Source of the DNA: Pseudomonas sessilinigenes
Lineage (GTDB): Bacteria; Pseudomonadota; Gammaproteobacteria; Pseudomonadales; Pseudomonadaceae
Reading direction: 5' to 3'
Length of the DNA: 64,000 nucleotides
NCBI RefSeq assembly: GCF_003850565.1
Contig: NZ_CP027706.1
Span: 3,906,001-3,970,000 of the forward strand
The position numbers and the translations under genes were made by a program. Below are positions 39,280-47,784 of the stretch, in pieces (within the stretch, counting starts at the first letter, position 1; every line of letters begins with the position of its first letter). The notes under the pieces are model-generated. The model made no database searches and was not told the DNA's origin. It saw only the letters and a list, made by a program, of their open reading frames with translations.

Positions 39280-39687
39280 GTGAAAGCGTGGATCATGTTG
39301 CTGCTGGCCCTCTCCCTGCCTGTGGCAGCGATGGCCGAAGAGGCTAAAGAAGGCGAAGCACCGAAAGTCAGCTACATCAGCCTGAACCCACCCTTCGTGG
39401 GCAACTATGGCCTGGATGGCGGTCCCAAGCTCAAGGTCTACAAGGCCGACGTAGCCCTGCGGGTGACCGGCGACCCTGCGGCCCAGGCCGTCAAGGCCAA
39501 TGAGCCATTGATTCGCAACCAACTGGTGGCGCTGTTCGCCCAGCAGACCACCGAGACCATGAACAACGTCGAGGCCAAGGAAAAACTGCGCCAGGAAGCC
39601 CTCAAGCAGGTGCAGCAGGTGATGAGCGACGAGACCGGCAAGCCGGTGGTCGAGGACCTGCTGTTCAACAACCTGATCATCCAGTAA
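39280..39687 (+). CDS. FliL-like exported protein
   Basis: A 135-residue exported protein with a signal peptide MKAWIMLLLALSLPVAAMAEE and a periplasmic domain like the C-terminal half of FliL (YISLNPPFVGNY, YKADVALRVTG, IRNQLVALFAQQTTETMNNVEAKEKLRQEAL). It lacks FliL's membrane anchor linker and has no flagellar neighbours, so a flagellar role is doubtful. GTG start 39280 with AAGGAG 6 nt upstream. Confidence 0.8.
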   Translation: MKAWIMLLLALSLPVAAMAEEAKEGEAPKVSYISLNPPFVGNYGLDGGPKLKVYKADVALRVTGDPAAQAVKANEPLIRNQLVALFAQQTTETMNNVEAKEKLRQEALKQVQQVMSDETGKPVVEDLLFNNLIIQ

Positions 39688-39744
39688 CTCCCACCTCCCT
39701 TCGGCCAGCCACGGCGCCCTTGCGGGCCCGTGTGCCGGTCGGGT

Positions 39745-40863
39745 TCAGGACGCCAGGCTCTTGCGAAAGCGTGCCAGGGCGATGGCGAAGAACGCCAGGC
39801 CGATCCCGGCCAGGGCCAGCAGGTCGGGCCAGACCACGCTGACGCCCGCATCGCGAAACAGGATCGCCGCGCTCAGGCTGACGAAATGCGTCGAGGGTGA
39901 ACCCTGCATCACCCATTGCAGCCATTGCGGCATGCTGTCCAGCGGTGTGCTGCCACCAGACAGCAACAGCATCGGAATGATCACCGGGATCGCCAGCAAG
40001 CCGAACTGCGGGGTCGAGCGGGCCAGGGTAGCGAGGAAGATGCCCAGGGCCGTGCTGGCGAACAGATAGAGTGCGGTCACCATCAGGAACAGCCCCAGGG
40101 AGCCCGCCAGCGGCACGCCCAGCAAGCCTTTGACAACCACTTCCAGCGATATCCAGGTGCACAGCACCACCACCAGCATGTTGCTCCAGACCTTCGCCAG
40201 CATGATTTCCAGCGCCGTGAGCGGCAGCACCAGCAAGTGGTCGAGGGTACCGTGCTCGCGTTCGCGCAGCAGGGCGGTGCCGGTGAGCACGATGGCCAGG
40301 ATGGTGATGTTGTTGACGATCTGGATCACTGCCAGGAACCAGCCGCCCTCGAGGTTGGTATTGAACAGGGCGCGGGTGGTCAGTCGGGCCGGAGCCTTGC
40401 TTGCGACATCGCCCTGGTCGGCGTAGTTGAGCAATTCACGTTGGAAGATCCGGCCGATGTAGCCGGCCCCCATGAATGCCTGGCTCATGGCCGTGGCATC
40501 GACATTGACTTGCACCGCTGGCTGGCGGCCGGCCAGCAGGTCGCTCTGGAAGCTGGCTGGAACGTTGATCACGAAGGTGTACTGGCCCTGGTCCATCACG
40601 GTGTCCAGGCGGTCATAAGGCAGGGCGACCGGGGGCTGGAACTCCGGCGGTTGCAGTGACTGTGCCAGCAGGCGCGACAGCGCGCTATGGTCTTCGTCCA
40701 CCACGGCCACGCTGGCGTTGTGTACACCGATGACCGAGCCGGCGGCGGGCAGGTAGATGGCCACGGTGAAGGCGTACATCAGGAACAACAGCAAGACGCT
40801 GTCGTGGCGCAGGCTGGTCAGTTCCTTGAGGCCCAGGCGCAGGATATGGGCAAGCCGGTTCAT
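39745..40863 (-). CDS. ABC-2 type permease (YhhJ-like)
   Basis: A 372-residue inner-membrane protein. One N-terminal membrane helix (about 25-45), a large periplasmic domain (about 50-175) and five C-terminal membrane segments (about 180-370), the ABC-2 exporter plan. The start ATG overlaps the rbbA stop (TGATG). Third gene of a HlyD-RbbA-permease operon corresponding to E. coli yhiI-rbbA-yhhJ. Confidence 0.9.
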   Translation of the reverse strand: MNRLAHILRLGLKELTSLRHDSVLLLFLMYAFTVAIYLPAAGSVIGVHNASVAVVDEDHSALSRLLAQSLQPPEFQPPVALPYDRLDTVMDQGQYTFVINVPASFQSDLLAGRQPAVQVNVDATAMSQAFMGAGYIGRIFQRELLNYADQGDVASKAPARLTTRALFNTNLEGGWFLAVIQIVNNITILAIVLTGTALLREREHGTLDHLLVLPLTALEIMLAKVWSNMLVVVLCTWISLEVVVKGLLGVPLAGSLGLFLMVTALYLFASTALGIFLATLARSTPQFGLLAIPVIIPMLLLSGGSTPLDSMPQWLQWVMQGSPSTHFVSLSAAILFRDAGVSVVWPDLLALAGIGLAFFAIALARFRKSLAS

Positions 40864-43586
40864 CAGACCTCCTGCTTTTTCAACATGACCAGGCTCAGCC
40901 CGGTGAAACCGAGGAAGAACCCCACCAGGGCCAGGCACTGGGGCCAGAGTTCGCGCACGTCCAGGGCCTTGGTGAAAGTGCCGACGGCAATGTCCAGGAA
41001 GTGCCCGGCCGGGAACAGCTGCCCCATGATCGCCGCCGAACCGTCCAGGGACGAGCGTGGCACGATCAGCCCCGAAAACTGGATGGTCGGCAGGCTGGTG
41101 ATGATCATGGTGCCAAGGATTGCGGCGATCTGGGTACGGGTGAAGGCCGAGATCAACAGGCCCATGCTGGTGGTCGCCAGTACATAGAGCACGCCGCCCA
41201 GGGCCAGGGTCAGGCCGCTGCCCTTGAAGGGCACACCGAACAACCAGCGGTTCATGGCCACCAGCAGTCCCAGGTTGATCAGGCTGACGGCCAGGTAGGG
41301 CGCCTGCTTGCCCAGGAGGAACTCCAGGCGGGTCAGGGGCGTGGCATAGAAGTTGGTGATCGAGCCCAGCTCTTTCTCGCGAACGATGCCCAGGGCCGTG
41401 AGCATGGCCGGGATAAAGGCCAGGATCAGGGCCATGACGCCCGGACCGATGGCGTTCACGCTGACCACATCCTGGTTGTAGCGAAAGCGGGTCTCCAGCT
41501 TGGCTGCAGGCCTCGGGTCGCGGGGCAGGCTGCTTTGCTCCGCCAACCGCTCCAGGTTGGCCTGGTGCACCGCCTCCACATAGTTGCGGCTGGTTTCCGC
41601 GCGAAACGGCATGCCGCCATCCAGCCAGGCGGCGACGGCGGGTTGGCGCCCGGCATACAGGTCGCGGCCAAAGCCCGGGGGGATCTCCAGGGCCAGCTTG
41701 ATTTCCGAGCGTTGCAGCCGTCGATGCAGCTCGCTGGAGTTGCGGATGCCGGGTTTTTCCTCGAAATAGCGTGAGCTGCGGAAGGCCTCCAGGTAGGCGC
41801 GGCTTTGTGGGGTCTGGTCCTGGTCGTAGACGGCGAAGGCCAGCTTCTCCACATCCAGGGAGATACCGTAGCCGAAGATCACCATCATGAAGAGCGCCCC
41901 GAGCAAGGCGAAGCCCAGGCGTACCCGATCGCGCAGCAGTTCCTTGCCTTCACGGGTGGCCACTGCCAGCAGGCGGGCCAGGCTCAGGCCCGAGCGTACG
42001 GGAGCGATGGCAGTGGGCGCGGCGGGAGGCTCTGGCTGTGCTGGTGCTGGTGTGTCCGCCGTGCCCTGGGCCTCTTCCAGGCAACGCACGAAGGCGGCCT
42101 CCAGGGTGTCGCCGGCAAACTGCTGCTGCAGTGCCGCCGGGGTGTCGCAGGCCAGTACTTTGCCTGCGTGCATCAGGGAAATACGGTCGCAGCGCTGGGC
42201 TTCGTTCATGAAGTGCGTGGACAGGAAGATGGTCACGCCCTGTTCCCTGGACAGCTCGATCAACAGCCGCCAGAAGTCGTCGCGAGCTGCCGGGTCGACC
42301 CCTGAGGTGGGCTCGTCGAGGATCAGCACCTCCGGGCGGTGCAGCACCGCCACCGCCAATGACAGGCGCTGGCGCAAGCCGAGTGGCAGGGCGCCTGACT
42401 GCTGTTCGGCGATTTCCCCCAGGTCGAAACGCTGGATCAGCTCCTCGATACGCGGGGCGCTCTGGTCTTTAGGCAGGTCGAACAGCCGGGCGTGCAGTTC
42501 CAGGTTCTGGCGCACGCTGAGCTCGCCGTACAACGAGAAGCTCTGGGACATGAAACCGACCCGCTTGCGGGTGGCCAGGTCCTTGGCATTCACCGGGTTG
42601 CCCAGCAGCTTGGCGCTGCCTTCGGTCGCCGGCATCAGCCCGGTGAGGACCTTCATGGTGGTGGTCTTGCCGCAGCCATTGGAGCCCAGGAAACCGAAGA
42701 TTTCCCCGCGACCGATGGCGAAGCTGACCTTGTTCACGGCGGTGAAGTCGCCGAAGCGCAGGGTCAGTTCATGGGCCTCGATGGCGATGTCCTGGTTGTC
42801 GCTGGAGCGGGGCGGAATCACCAGCGGCTGGCTGTCGTGGCGGGCGTCGCCCTGGAAATGGGTAAAGGCGTCGTCGAGCTTGCCGCTGGCGGTCACTCCG
42901 GCCAGTTCCCGGCTCAGGCCTTGGGCAATCAACCGGCCCCGGTCGAGCATCAGGCAATGCTCGAACTGCTCGGCTTCCTCCATGTAGGCGGTGGCGACCA
43001 GGAGCGTCAGTTGTGGGCGTTGCCGGCGCACGTCCTCCACCAGTTCCCAGAAACGCCGGCGCGAAAGCGGATCGACCCCTGTGGTGGGCTCGTCGAGGAT
43101 CAGCAGGTCCGGTTCATGGATCAGCGCACAGCACAGCCCAAGCTTCTGTTTCATCCCACCCGACAGCTTGCCGGCCGGGCGTTCGGCGAAGCGCAGCAGA
43201 TCGGTGGCCTGCAGCAGGCTGTGCATGCGCTGCTCGCATTCCTTGGCCGGCAGGCCGAAGAGGGTGGCGAAGAAGCGGATGTTCTCGCTGATGGACAGCT
43301 CCGGGTACAGGTTGCCGCCCAGGCCCTGAGGCATGAAGGCAATGCGCGGATACAGGCTGCTGCGATGGCGGCGCTGGGTAATATCGCCACCGAGTACCTG
43401 GAGATCGCCCTGCTGGAGTTTCTTGACCCCGGCGATCAGCCCCAGCAGGCTGGATTTGCCGGCGCCGTCAGGCCCGATCAGGCCGCAGCGGGTACCTGCC
43501 GGGAGGCTGAAGGCGATGTCCACCAGCGCCTGCTGGGAACCGTAGCGATGGCCGATGCCCGTCGCGTGCAGCGCCAGGGCGCTCAT
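40863..43586 (-). CDS. rbbA: RbbA-type fused ABC transporter (two ATPases plus permease)
   Basis: 907 residues in three parts. ATPase 1 (1-230): Walker A GPDGAGKS at 38-45, signature LSGGMKQ, Walker B LLILDEPTTGVDP. ATPase 2 (about 270-490): Walker A GSNGCGKTT near 297-305, but its signature is the degenerate LPLGLRQ. An ABC-2 permease (about 530-907) has one N-terminal and five or six C-terminal membrane segments. E. coli RbbA was described as a ribosome-bound ATPase; the permease and neighbours argue for export. The start overlaps the HlyD stop (ATGA). Confidence 0.9.
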   Translation of the reverse strand: MSALALHATGIGHRYGSQQALVDIAFSLPAGTRCGLIGPDGAGKSSLLGLIAGVKKLQQGDLQVLGGDITQRRHRSSLYPRIAFMPQGLGGNLYPELSISENIRFFATLFGLPAKECEQRMHSLLQATDLLRFAERPAGKLSGGMKQKLGLCCALIHEPDLLILDEPTTGVDPLSRRRFWELVEDVRRQRPQLTLLVATAYMEEAEQFEHCLMLDRGRLIAQGLSRELAGVTASGKLDDAFTHFQGDARHDSQPLVIPPRSSDNQDIAIEAHELTLRFGDFTAVNKVSFAIGRGEIFGFLGSNGCGKTTTMKVLTGLMPATEGSAKLLGNPVNAKDLATRKRVGFMSQSFSLYGELSVRQNLELHARLFDLPKDQSAPRIEELIQRFDLGEIAEQQSGALPLGLRQRLSLAVAVLHRPEVLILDEPTSGVDPAARDDFWRLLIELSREQGVTIFLSTHFMNEAQRCDRISLMHAGKVLACDTPAALQQQFAGDTLEAAFVRCLEEAQGTADTPAPAQPEPPAAPTAIAPVRSGLSLARLLAVATREGKELLRDRVRLGFALLGALFMMVIFGYGISLDVEKLAFAVYDQDQTPQSRAYLEAFRSSRYFEEKPGIRNSSELHRRLQRSEIKLALEIPPGFGRDLYAGRQPAVAAWLDGGMPFRAETSRNYVEAVHQANLERLAEQSSLPRDPRPAAKLETRFRYNQDVVSVNAIGPGVMALILAFIPAMLTALGIVREKELGSITNFYATPLTRLEFLLGKQAPYLAVSLINLGLLVAMNRWLFGVPFKGSGLTLALGGVLYVLATTSMGLLISAFTRTQIAAILGTMIITSLPTIQFSGLIVPRSSLDGSAAIMGQLFPAGHFLDIAVGTFTKALDVRELWPQCLALVGFFLGFTGLSLVMLKKQEV

Positions 43587-44548
43587 TTCAGGTTGGCCGG
43601 CCAGTCCACGGGAGCCGTGCGCACATAGCCGGCGCCAGGCATGCCCGGCTTGGCTTGTGGTACCGCAGCAGGTTGGGTGAGGTGCACCTTGACCCGGAAC
43701 ACCAGCTTCTGGCGCTCATCCCGGGTTTCCACTTCTTTGGGAGTGAACTGCGACTTGGCCGCGACAAAGCTGATCTTCGCCGGCAATGGCTGGTTGGGCA
43801 GGGCGTCGAGCATGATCCGCGCTTCGTCGCCAACGGTCAGGCGACCGGTGACCGAAGCCGGCAGGTAGAGATTCATGTACTGGTCGTTGGGGTCGATCAG
43901 CAACAGTACCCGGCCACCGGCGCCCAGCACTTCGCCAGGTTCGGCCAGGCGCAGCTGGATGATGCCGTCGATGGGGGCCCGCAGGCTGCTGTCGTCGATT
44001 TCACTGGTGAGTTGGGCCACCTGGGCCTGGGCCGCGCCAATTGCCGCCTTGACCGCTGCGACCTGGGCCTGGGCCGCCAGCACGGCGGCGTTGCCGGTGC
44101 TCAGGCGGGCTTGCTGCTGGTCGATGATCTGCTGGCTGGCGAAGCCACGGCGGAACAATTCCTGTGAGCGCTTGAGCTCCTGGTTGGCCAGCAGCAGTTC
44201 GCTCTGGCGCAGTTGCACGTTGGCTTCGGCGGCACTGAGGTTTTCCCGGGCCCGGGCCACTTCGGCCTCGGCCTGGGCGCGCTGGGCCTCCAGGGTGCGA
44301 GTATCCATGCGCGCCAGCAACTGCCCCTGGAGCACCTTGTCACCTTCATGGACCCGGACCTCGGCCAGGCGCCCCGGAATCTTGCTGGCGATCTGCACTT
44401 CGGTGGCCTCGAGCCGGCCGTTGCCCATGCTCAAGCCTTCGGGCAGGCGGTCCTGGAGGGATTTCCAGTAGCCGAAACCACCGGCGGCGAGCAACAGAAT
44501 CAAGAGGGAAACAGCGAAGAGGCGGGAAGAACGATGGTTCGTCGACAT
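43583..44548 (-). CDS. HlyD-family periplasmic adaptor (YhiI-like)
   Basis: 321 residues. One N-terminal membrane anchor (about 9-28), a lipoyl-like half (QIASKIPGRLAEVRVHEGDKVLQGQLLARMD), a long alpha-helical hairpin (about 75-175) and a beta-barrel part with LRAPIDGIIQLRLAEPGEVLGAGG. It joins the inner-membrane RbbA/permease to an outer-membrane channel, probably TolC-like, which is not encoded here. First gene of the export operon. Confidence 0.92.
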   Translation of the reverse strand: MSTNHRSSRLFAVSLLILLLAAGGFGYWKSLQDRLPEGLSMGNGRLEATEVQIASKIPGRLAEVRVHEGDKVLQGQLLARMDTRTLEAQRAQAEAEVARARENLSAAEANVQLRQSELLLANQELKRSQELFRRGFASQQIIDQQQARLSTGNAAVLAAQAQVAAVKAAIGAAQAQVAQLTSEIDDSSLRAPIDGIIQLRLAEPGEVLGAGGRVLLLIDPNDQYMNLYLPASVTGRLTVGDEARIMLDALPNQPLPAKISFVAAKSQFTPKEVETRDERQKLVFRVKVHLTQPAAVPQAKPGMPGAGYVRTAPVDWPANLK

Positions 44549-44726
44549 GGGTTCTGCGTCCTGCGGCTATAGCGTCCTAGTCTGACGAACCCTGGGCCTG
44601 GGCGGCTTGATGCTCGTCAAATGTAAAGGGCGCTAGCCTAACCCCATTGTTCGCGGGCTGCATGGGGTGCCAGGCAAAAAACCGCCGATGCTGCCATGGC
44701 TTGCATGGCCGTGGCAGCGTCGCGGG

Positions 44727-45176
44727 TCAGCGCAGGGTGAGTACCGCGGCCCATTGCTCGGCATTCACGGGCATGACCGACAGGCGGCTGCCTTTTTGCA
44801 CCAGGGGCATGTCGGCGAGGGCCGCCTGTTGCTTGAGATAGTCCAGGCGCAGGACCCTGCCGAAGGTCTGTACATGGGCCACGTCGATAGCGCTCCAGGC
44901 ATTCTTCTCGGCGCTGGACTTGGGATCGAAATAGACGCTTTCCGGCTCCAGGGCCGTCGGGTCCGGGTAGGCGCCCTTGACGATCCGACCGATCCCGGCA
45001 ATGCCCGGTTCGGGACAACTTGAGTGATAGAAAAAGAACTCGTCGCCCTCGGCCATGGCGCGCAGGAAGTTGCGTGCCTGGTAGTTGCGCACGCCGTCCC
45101 AGCGGGCCTGGCCAAGGGCTTGCAAACCCTCGATGGAGAGCTCGTCCGGCTCGGATTTCATCAGCCAATAGGCCAT
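44727..45176 (-). CDS. EVE domain protein
   Basis: 149 residues making a single EVE (PUA-like) domain. AYWLMKSEPDELSIEGL at the start, WDGVRNYQARNFLRAMAEGDEFFFYHSS in the middle. EVE domains bind modified bases in DNA or RNA. Start ATG 45176 has GGAGGG 7 nt upstream; an in-frame Met 6 codons earlier is not preferred. It stands alone with no restriction or methylation genes nearby. Confidence 0.9.
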   Translation of the reverse strand: MAYWLMKSEPDELSIEGLQALGQARWDGVRNYQARNFLRAMAEGDEFFFYHSSCPEPGIAGIGRIVKGAYPDPTALEPESVYFDPKSSAEKNAWSAIDVAHVQTFGRVLRLDYLKQQAALADMPLVQKGSRLSVMPVNAEQWAAVLTLR

Positions 45177-45371
45177 GTTCTTGCCCTCCGACAAGGTGAG
45201 TGAACGGGTGATCTGGCAATTTTATGACAAACCGACGGTCGGTTGACGCCAGCATTTGCGTGTCGGTTCACGTTATCGCAAAATGCCGGGATTTTAAGCT
45301 TGACGCTGCTGTTCGGCCTGTCATGGACGCCGTTACCACCAGTGTGTGATTTGCCTGAGGGGGGGCAATCG

Positions 45372-45521
45372 ATGAAACGCCAACCGGATTTGCTATGGAT
45401 TTTGGTTATTTTGTTCGGTTTGGGCGTTGTGACCACCGGTTATGCGCAGAGCTTATGGGCCAGCAAGACCGATGCTCCCGTCGAGATCGCACAGCAGCAA
45501 TCGCAACCTCTCAAGCGTTGA
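45372..45521 (+). CDS. Small single-pass membrane protein
   Basis: 49 residues. MKRQPDLLWILVILFGLGVVTTGYAQSLW: a short basic N-terminus then one membrane helix (about 8-27), then a polar tail rich in Gln. GAGGGGGG precedes ATG 45372 at 6-7 nt. It has no known family name to me. It lies in a convergent position with fau and is separated from the EVE gene by a divergent spacer. Confidence 0.6.
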   Translation: MKRQPDLLWILVILFGLGVVTTGYAQSLWASKTDAPVEIAQQQSQPLKR

Positions 45522-45545
45522 ATCGCTACTGATCGGGTTCGGTGC

Positions 45546-46151
45546 CTACCTGGCCCCGTACCATCCCCGATCGGTCACCGTGCCGTGTAGCGGTACATCC
45601 CAACTGGCCTGATCCAGTTTCCCGACCTTTTGGCACTCGTGGGCCAGCCCCAGCAGCTTCGGCTTGCGCCAACTCTGGCGGCGCGCGAGATAGGCCAGGC
45701 TGCGGTCATAGAAGCCCCCGCCCATTCCCAGGCGCCCACCTTCTTCATCGAACCCCACCAGGGGCAGCAGTACCAGGTCCAGGGCCCAGACCTTGCGTTG
45801 CCGGGCGACATTGATTTTGGGTTCGAGGATACGAAAGCGATTGGGGCGCAGCTGCTCTCCTGGCCGAATGCGCTGGAAGACCATCTTGGTCCGTGGCCAG
45901 GCGCTGAGTACCGGCAGGTAGGTGGCCTTGCCCCGGCGCTGGGCGGCACGCAACAGTAGACGTGGATCGATCTCTCCGTCGGTGGGCAGGTACAGCGAGA
46001 GGTGCCGCGCGCGACGAAACACCGGGTCTTGCGCCAACTGTCGATACAAACCACGGGCGGCCTGGCGCTGCTGGGCAGGGGTCAGGGCACGGCGGGTTTT
46101 ACGCAGCATGCGGCGAAGTTGCGGGCGGGAGAGCGGCGCAGGTTCGGTCAT
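45546..46151 (-). CDS. fau: 5-formyltetrahydrofolate cyclo-ligase
   Basis: ATP-dependent conversion of 5-formyl-THF to 5,10-methenyl-THF. 201 residues. Family motifs: LRRMLRKTRRALTPAQQRQAA near the start, LSLYLPTDGEIDPRLLL, LVLLPLVGFDEEGGRLGMGGGFYDRSLAYLARR. It follows 6S RNA, the zapA-ssrS-fau order found across gamma-proteobacteria, and may be made partly by readthrough of the 6S terminator. Confidence 0.95.
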   Translation of the reverse strand: MTEPAPLSRPQLRRMLRKTRRALTPAQQRQAARGLYRQLAQDPVFRRARHLSLYLPTDGEIDPRLLLRAAQRRGKATYLPVLSAWPRTKMVFQRIRPGEQLRPNRFRILEPKINVARQRKVWALDLVLLPLVGFDEEGGRLGMGGGFYDRSLAYLARRQSWRKPKLLGLAHECQKVGKLDQASWDVPLHGTVTDRGWYGAR

Positions 46152-46193
46152 GGAGGCAGCTATTGGCAGTCGGGATGGCAGGACAGCCTACCC

Positions 46194-46228
46194 GGAAAAA
46201 CCAATGCCAGCTTGGCTAACTGGCATTG
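46194..46228 (-). terminator. 6S RNA terminator
   Basis: On the minus strand, AATGCCAG and CTGGCATT form an 8-bp stem with a 9-nt loop, followed by GGTTTTT. It separates 6S RNA from fau. Confidence 0.85.
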
Positions 46229-46229
46229 A

Positions 46230-46396
46230 TTGGCAATTCAGGCTCCCCAGGCGAACCGCTGTCGACTTAGCCCTTGAACCCGAGAGTTCAAGGCGGGAGA
46301 TGCAGCAGGCTTTAAGGCTTTCCGTCTAGCGGACATGCACACCAGCCCAACGTGCAACTTCCAGGGTAGTGCAAATCGGCTCAGGGACATCGCCAA
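46230..46396 (-). ncRNA. ssrS: 6S RNA
   Basis: About 167 nt. Its position between zapA and fau and its sequence match pseudomonad 6S RNA: GTCCCTGAGCCGATTTGCAC near the 5' end, the central GCTAGACGGAAAGCC and TTGAACTCTCGGGTTCAAGGGC, and CTGGGGAGCCT at the 3' end. The ends close as TTGGC (46396-46392) with GCCAA (46234-46230). 6S RNA mimics an open promoter and holds sigma-70 polymerase in stationary phase. Exact ends are approximate. Confidence 0.9.
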
Positions 46397-46423
46397 CTGG
46401 CAAGCACCCCAGGGAGTGGCGGG

Positions 46424-46429
46424 AGTATA
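46424..46429 (-). promoter_or_regulatory. Probable -10 element of 6S RNA
   Basis: TATACT on the minus strand, about 28 nt upstream of the proposed mature 5' end. Transcription from it would start about 20 nt before that end, implying 5' processing. No clear -35 is seen. Confidence 0.45.
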
Positions 46430-46441
46430 CCGCAACCGCTG

Positions 46442-46765
46442 TCAGGAATCAGCTTTGCTTGTGTCCGAATCGGTGGCCAGGACCAGGTCGACACGCTCCA
46501 GCAGGTCGCGCACTTGCTCGCGGGTCGTCCCGCTGCTCTGGACGTCCGGGCGTTCCTGGCGGTGCAGCAGGTCGTGGGTAATGTTCAGGGCGGCCATCAC
46601 GGCGATGCGGTCGGCCCCGATGACCTTGCCGCTGCTGCGGATCTCGCGCATCTTGCCGTCCAGGTAACGGGCGGCGCTCACCAGATTGCTGCGTTCTTCC
46701 TGGGGGCAGATGATCGAATATTCTTTGTCGAGGATCTGCACGGTAACGCTATTGCTTGAACTCAT
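46442..46765 (-). CDS. zapA: Cell division protein ZapA
   Basis: A 107-residue FtsZ-ring-associated protein that bundles FtsZ. N-terminal beta-rich part (SSNSVTVQILDKEYSIICPQEERSNLVSAARYLDGKMREIR), then a long helix for tetramer formation. Its start overlaps the stop of the upstream zapB-like gene by 4 bp. Confidence 0.95.
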   Translation of the reverse strand: MSSSNSVTVQILDKEYSIICPQEERSNLVSAARYLDGKMREIRSSGKVIGADRIAVMAALNITHDLLHRQERPDVQSSGTTREQVRDLLERVDLVLATDSDTSKADS

Positions 46766-46971
46766 GAGTCTTGCTCCAGGGCCTTGAGGCGCGAAATCAT
46801 CGATTCGACCTTACGCCGGGCGATTTCGTTTTTTTCAATGAGGTGCGCGCGTTCCTCGCGCCAGGTTTTTTCCTGAGCTAATAAGAGTGCGTTTTGACTC
46901 TTTAGTTGCTCGACCCGGGTAATAAGCAGTTCGAGTCTGGCCATCAGTGCGTGCAGGTCGGTGTCTTCCAT
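46762..46971 (-). CDS. TIGR02449 family coiled-coil protein (ZapB-like)
   Basis: 69 residues, almost all one coiled coil (LMARLELLITRVEQLKSQNALLLAQEKTWREERAHLIEKN). It matches TIGR02449, often compared with ZapB. Start ATG 46971 (MEDTDLHAL); the longer open frame upstream does not look coding. Cotranscribed with zapA through a 4-bp overlap. Confidence 0.85.
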   Translation of the reverse strand: MEDTDLHALMARLELLITRVEQLKSQNALLLAQEKTWREERAHLIEKNEIARRKVESMISRLKALEQDS

Positions 46972-47204
46972 TGTGTCCCACTGAATTTGGTCTGATGAGT
47001 GGCAACTGGCTTGGCTGCCCCCGGACAACCTGGACGCTCCTGGCCGTCTGGTGCCGCCGGTCGGTGGACTGTCCCTTGCCCGAGGCCCTGTGGACCGTTG
47101 TAGCGGGGCGCAAAGCACAACGCGACGCTGGCAATGAACGGTGACACGCCCTACGATACAAGGCCTTCATTCTAGACATTGCGCCGCTTGGCGCCTAGCT
47201 GCCC

Positions 47205-47762
47205 ATGCCCATTCAGAACTCCCCTTATAGTGCTTTCGCCACCCTGCTCAGCAGCAATGGCCATCCTGTTTCCCCTGCCGAACTGCACGGCCTGTTGCTA
47301 GGTCGTAGCTGTGCCGGCGCCGGGTTCGACGCCGACGGCTGGCTGGTGGATGCCACCGAGCTGCTCGAAGGCGAGCCTCAGGATAACGTACGTAATGCCT
47401 TGATCGGCCTGCAGGAAATGGTCAAAGGCGAGCTGACCAGCGACGACATGACCGTGGTCCTGCTGCTGCCCAGCGATGACGCGCCGCTGGCCGAACGCGC
47501 CGCTGCCCTGGGCCAATGGTGCCAGGGATTCCTCGCCGGTTTTGGCCTCAACTCCCGCGATAGCAGCGCCCTGAGCGCCGAAGCTACGGAAGTGTTGCAG
47601 GACCTTGCAGCCATCGCTCAGGTCCAGGACGCCCTGGAAGAATCCGACGACGGTGAAAACGACTACATGGAAGTGATGGAGTACCTGCGGGTCGCGCCGC
47701 TGTTGCTGTTCACCGAAACCAACAAGGCCGCCGTACCGGCCGCCAAGCCGTCTCTGCATTGA
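47205..47762 (+). CDS. YgfB family (UPF0149) protein
   Basis: 185 residues, acidic and helical. [32 protein letters not shown] near the start and [12 protein letters not shown] in the middle are family marks. YgfB always sits before pepP; in P. aeruginosa YgfB has been reported to affect ampDh3 expression and beta-lactam resistance (recalled). It heads ygfB-pepP-ubiH-DUF4442-ubiI and is divergent from zapB-like/zapA. Confidence 0.92.
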   Translation: MPIQNSPYSAFATLLSSNGHPVSPAELHGLLLGRSCAGAGFDADGWLVDATELLEGEPQDNVRNALIGLQEMVKGELTSDDMTVVLLLPSDDAPLAERAAALGQWCQGFLAGFGLNSRDSSALSAEATEVLQDLAAIAQVQDALEESDDGENDYMEVMEYLRVAPLLLFTETNKAAVPAAKPSLH

Positions 47763-47784
47763 TCTGACGGGAGCCGGCCTGCCC

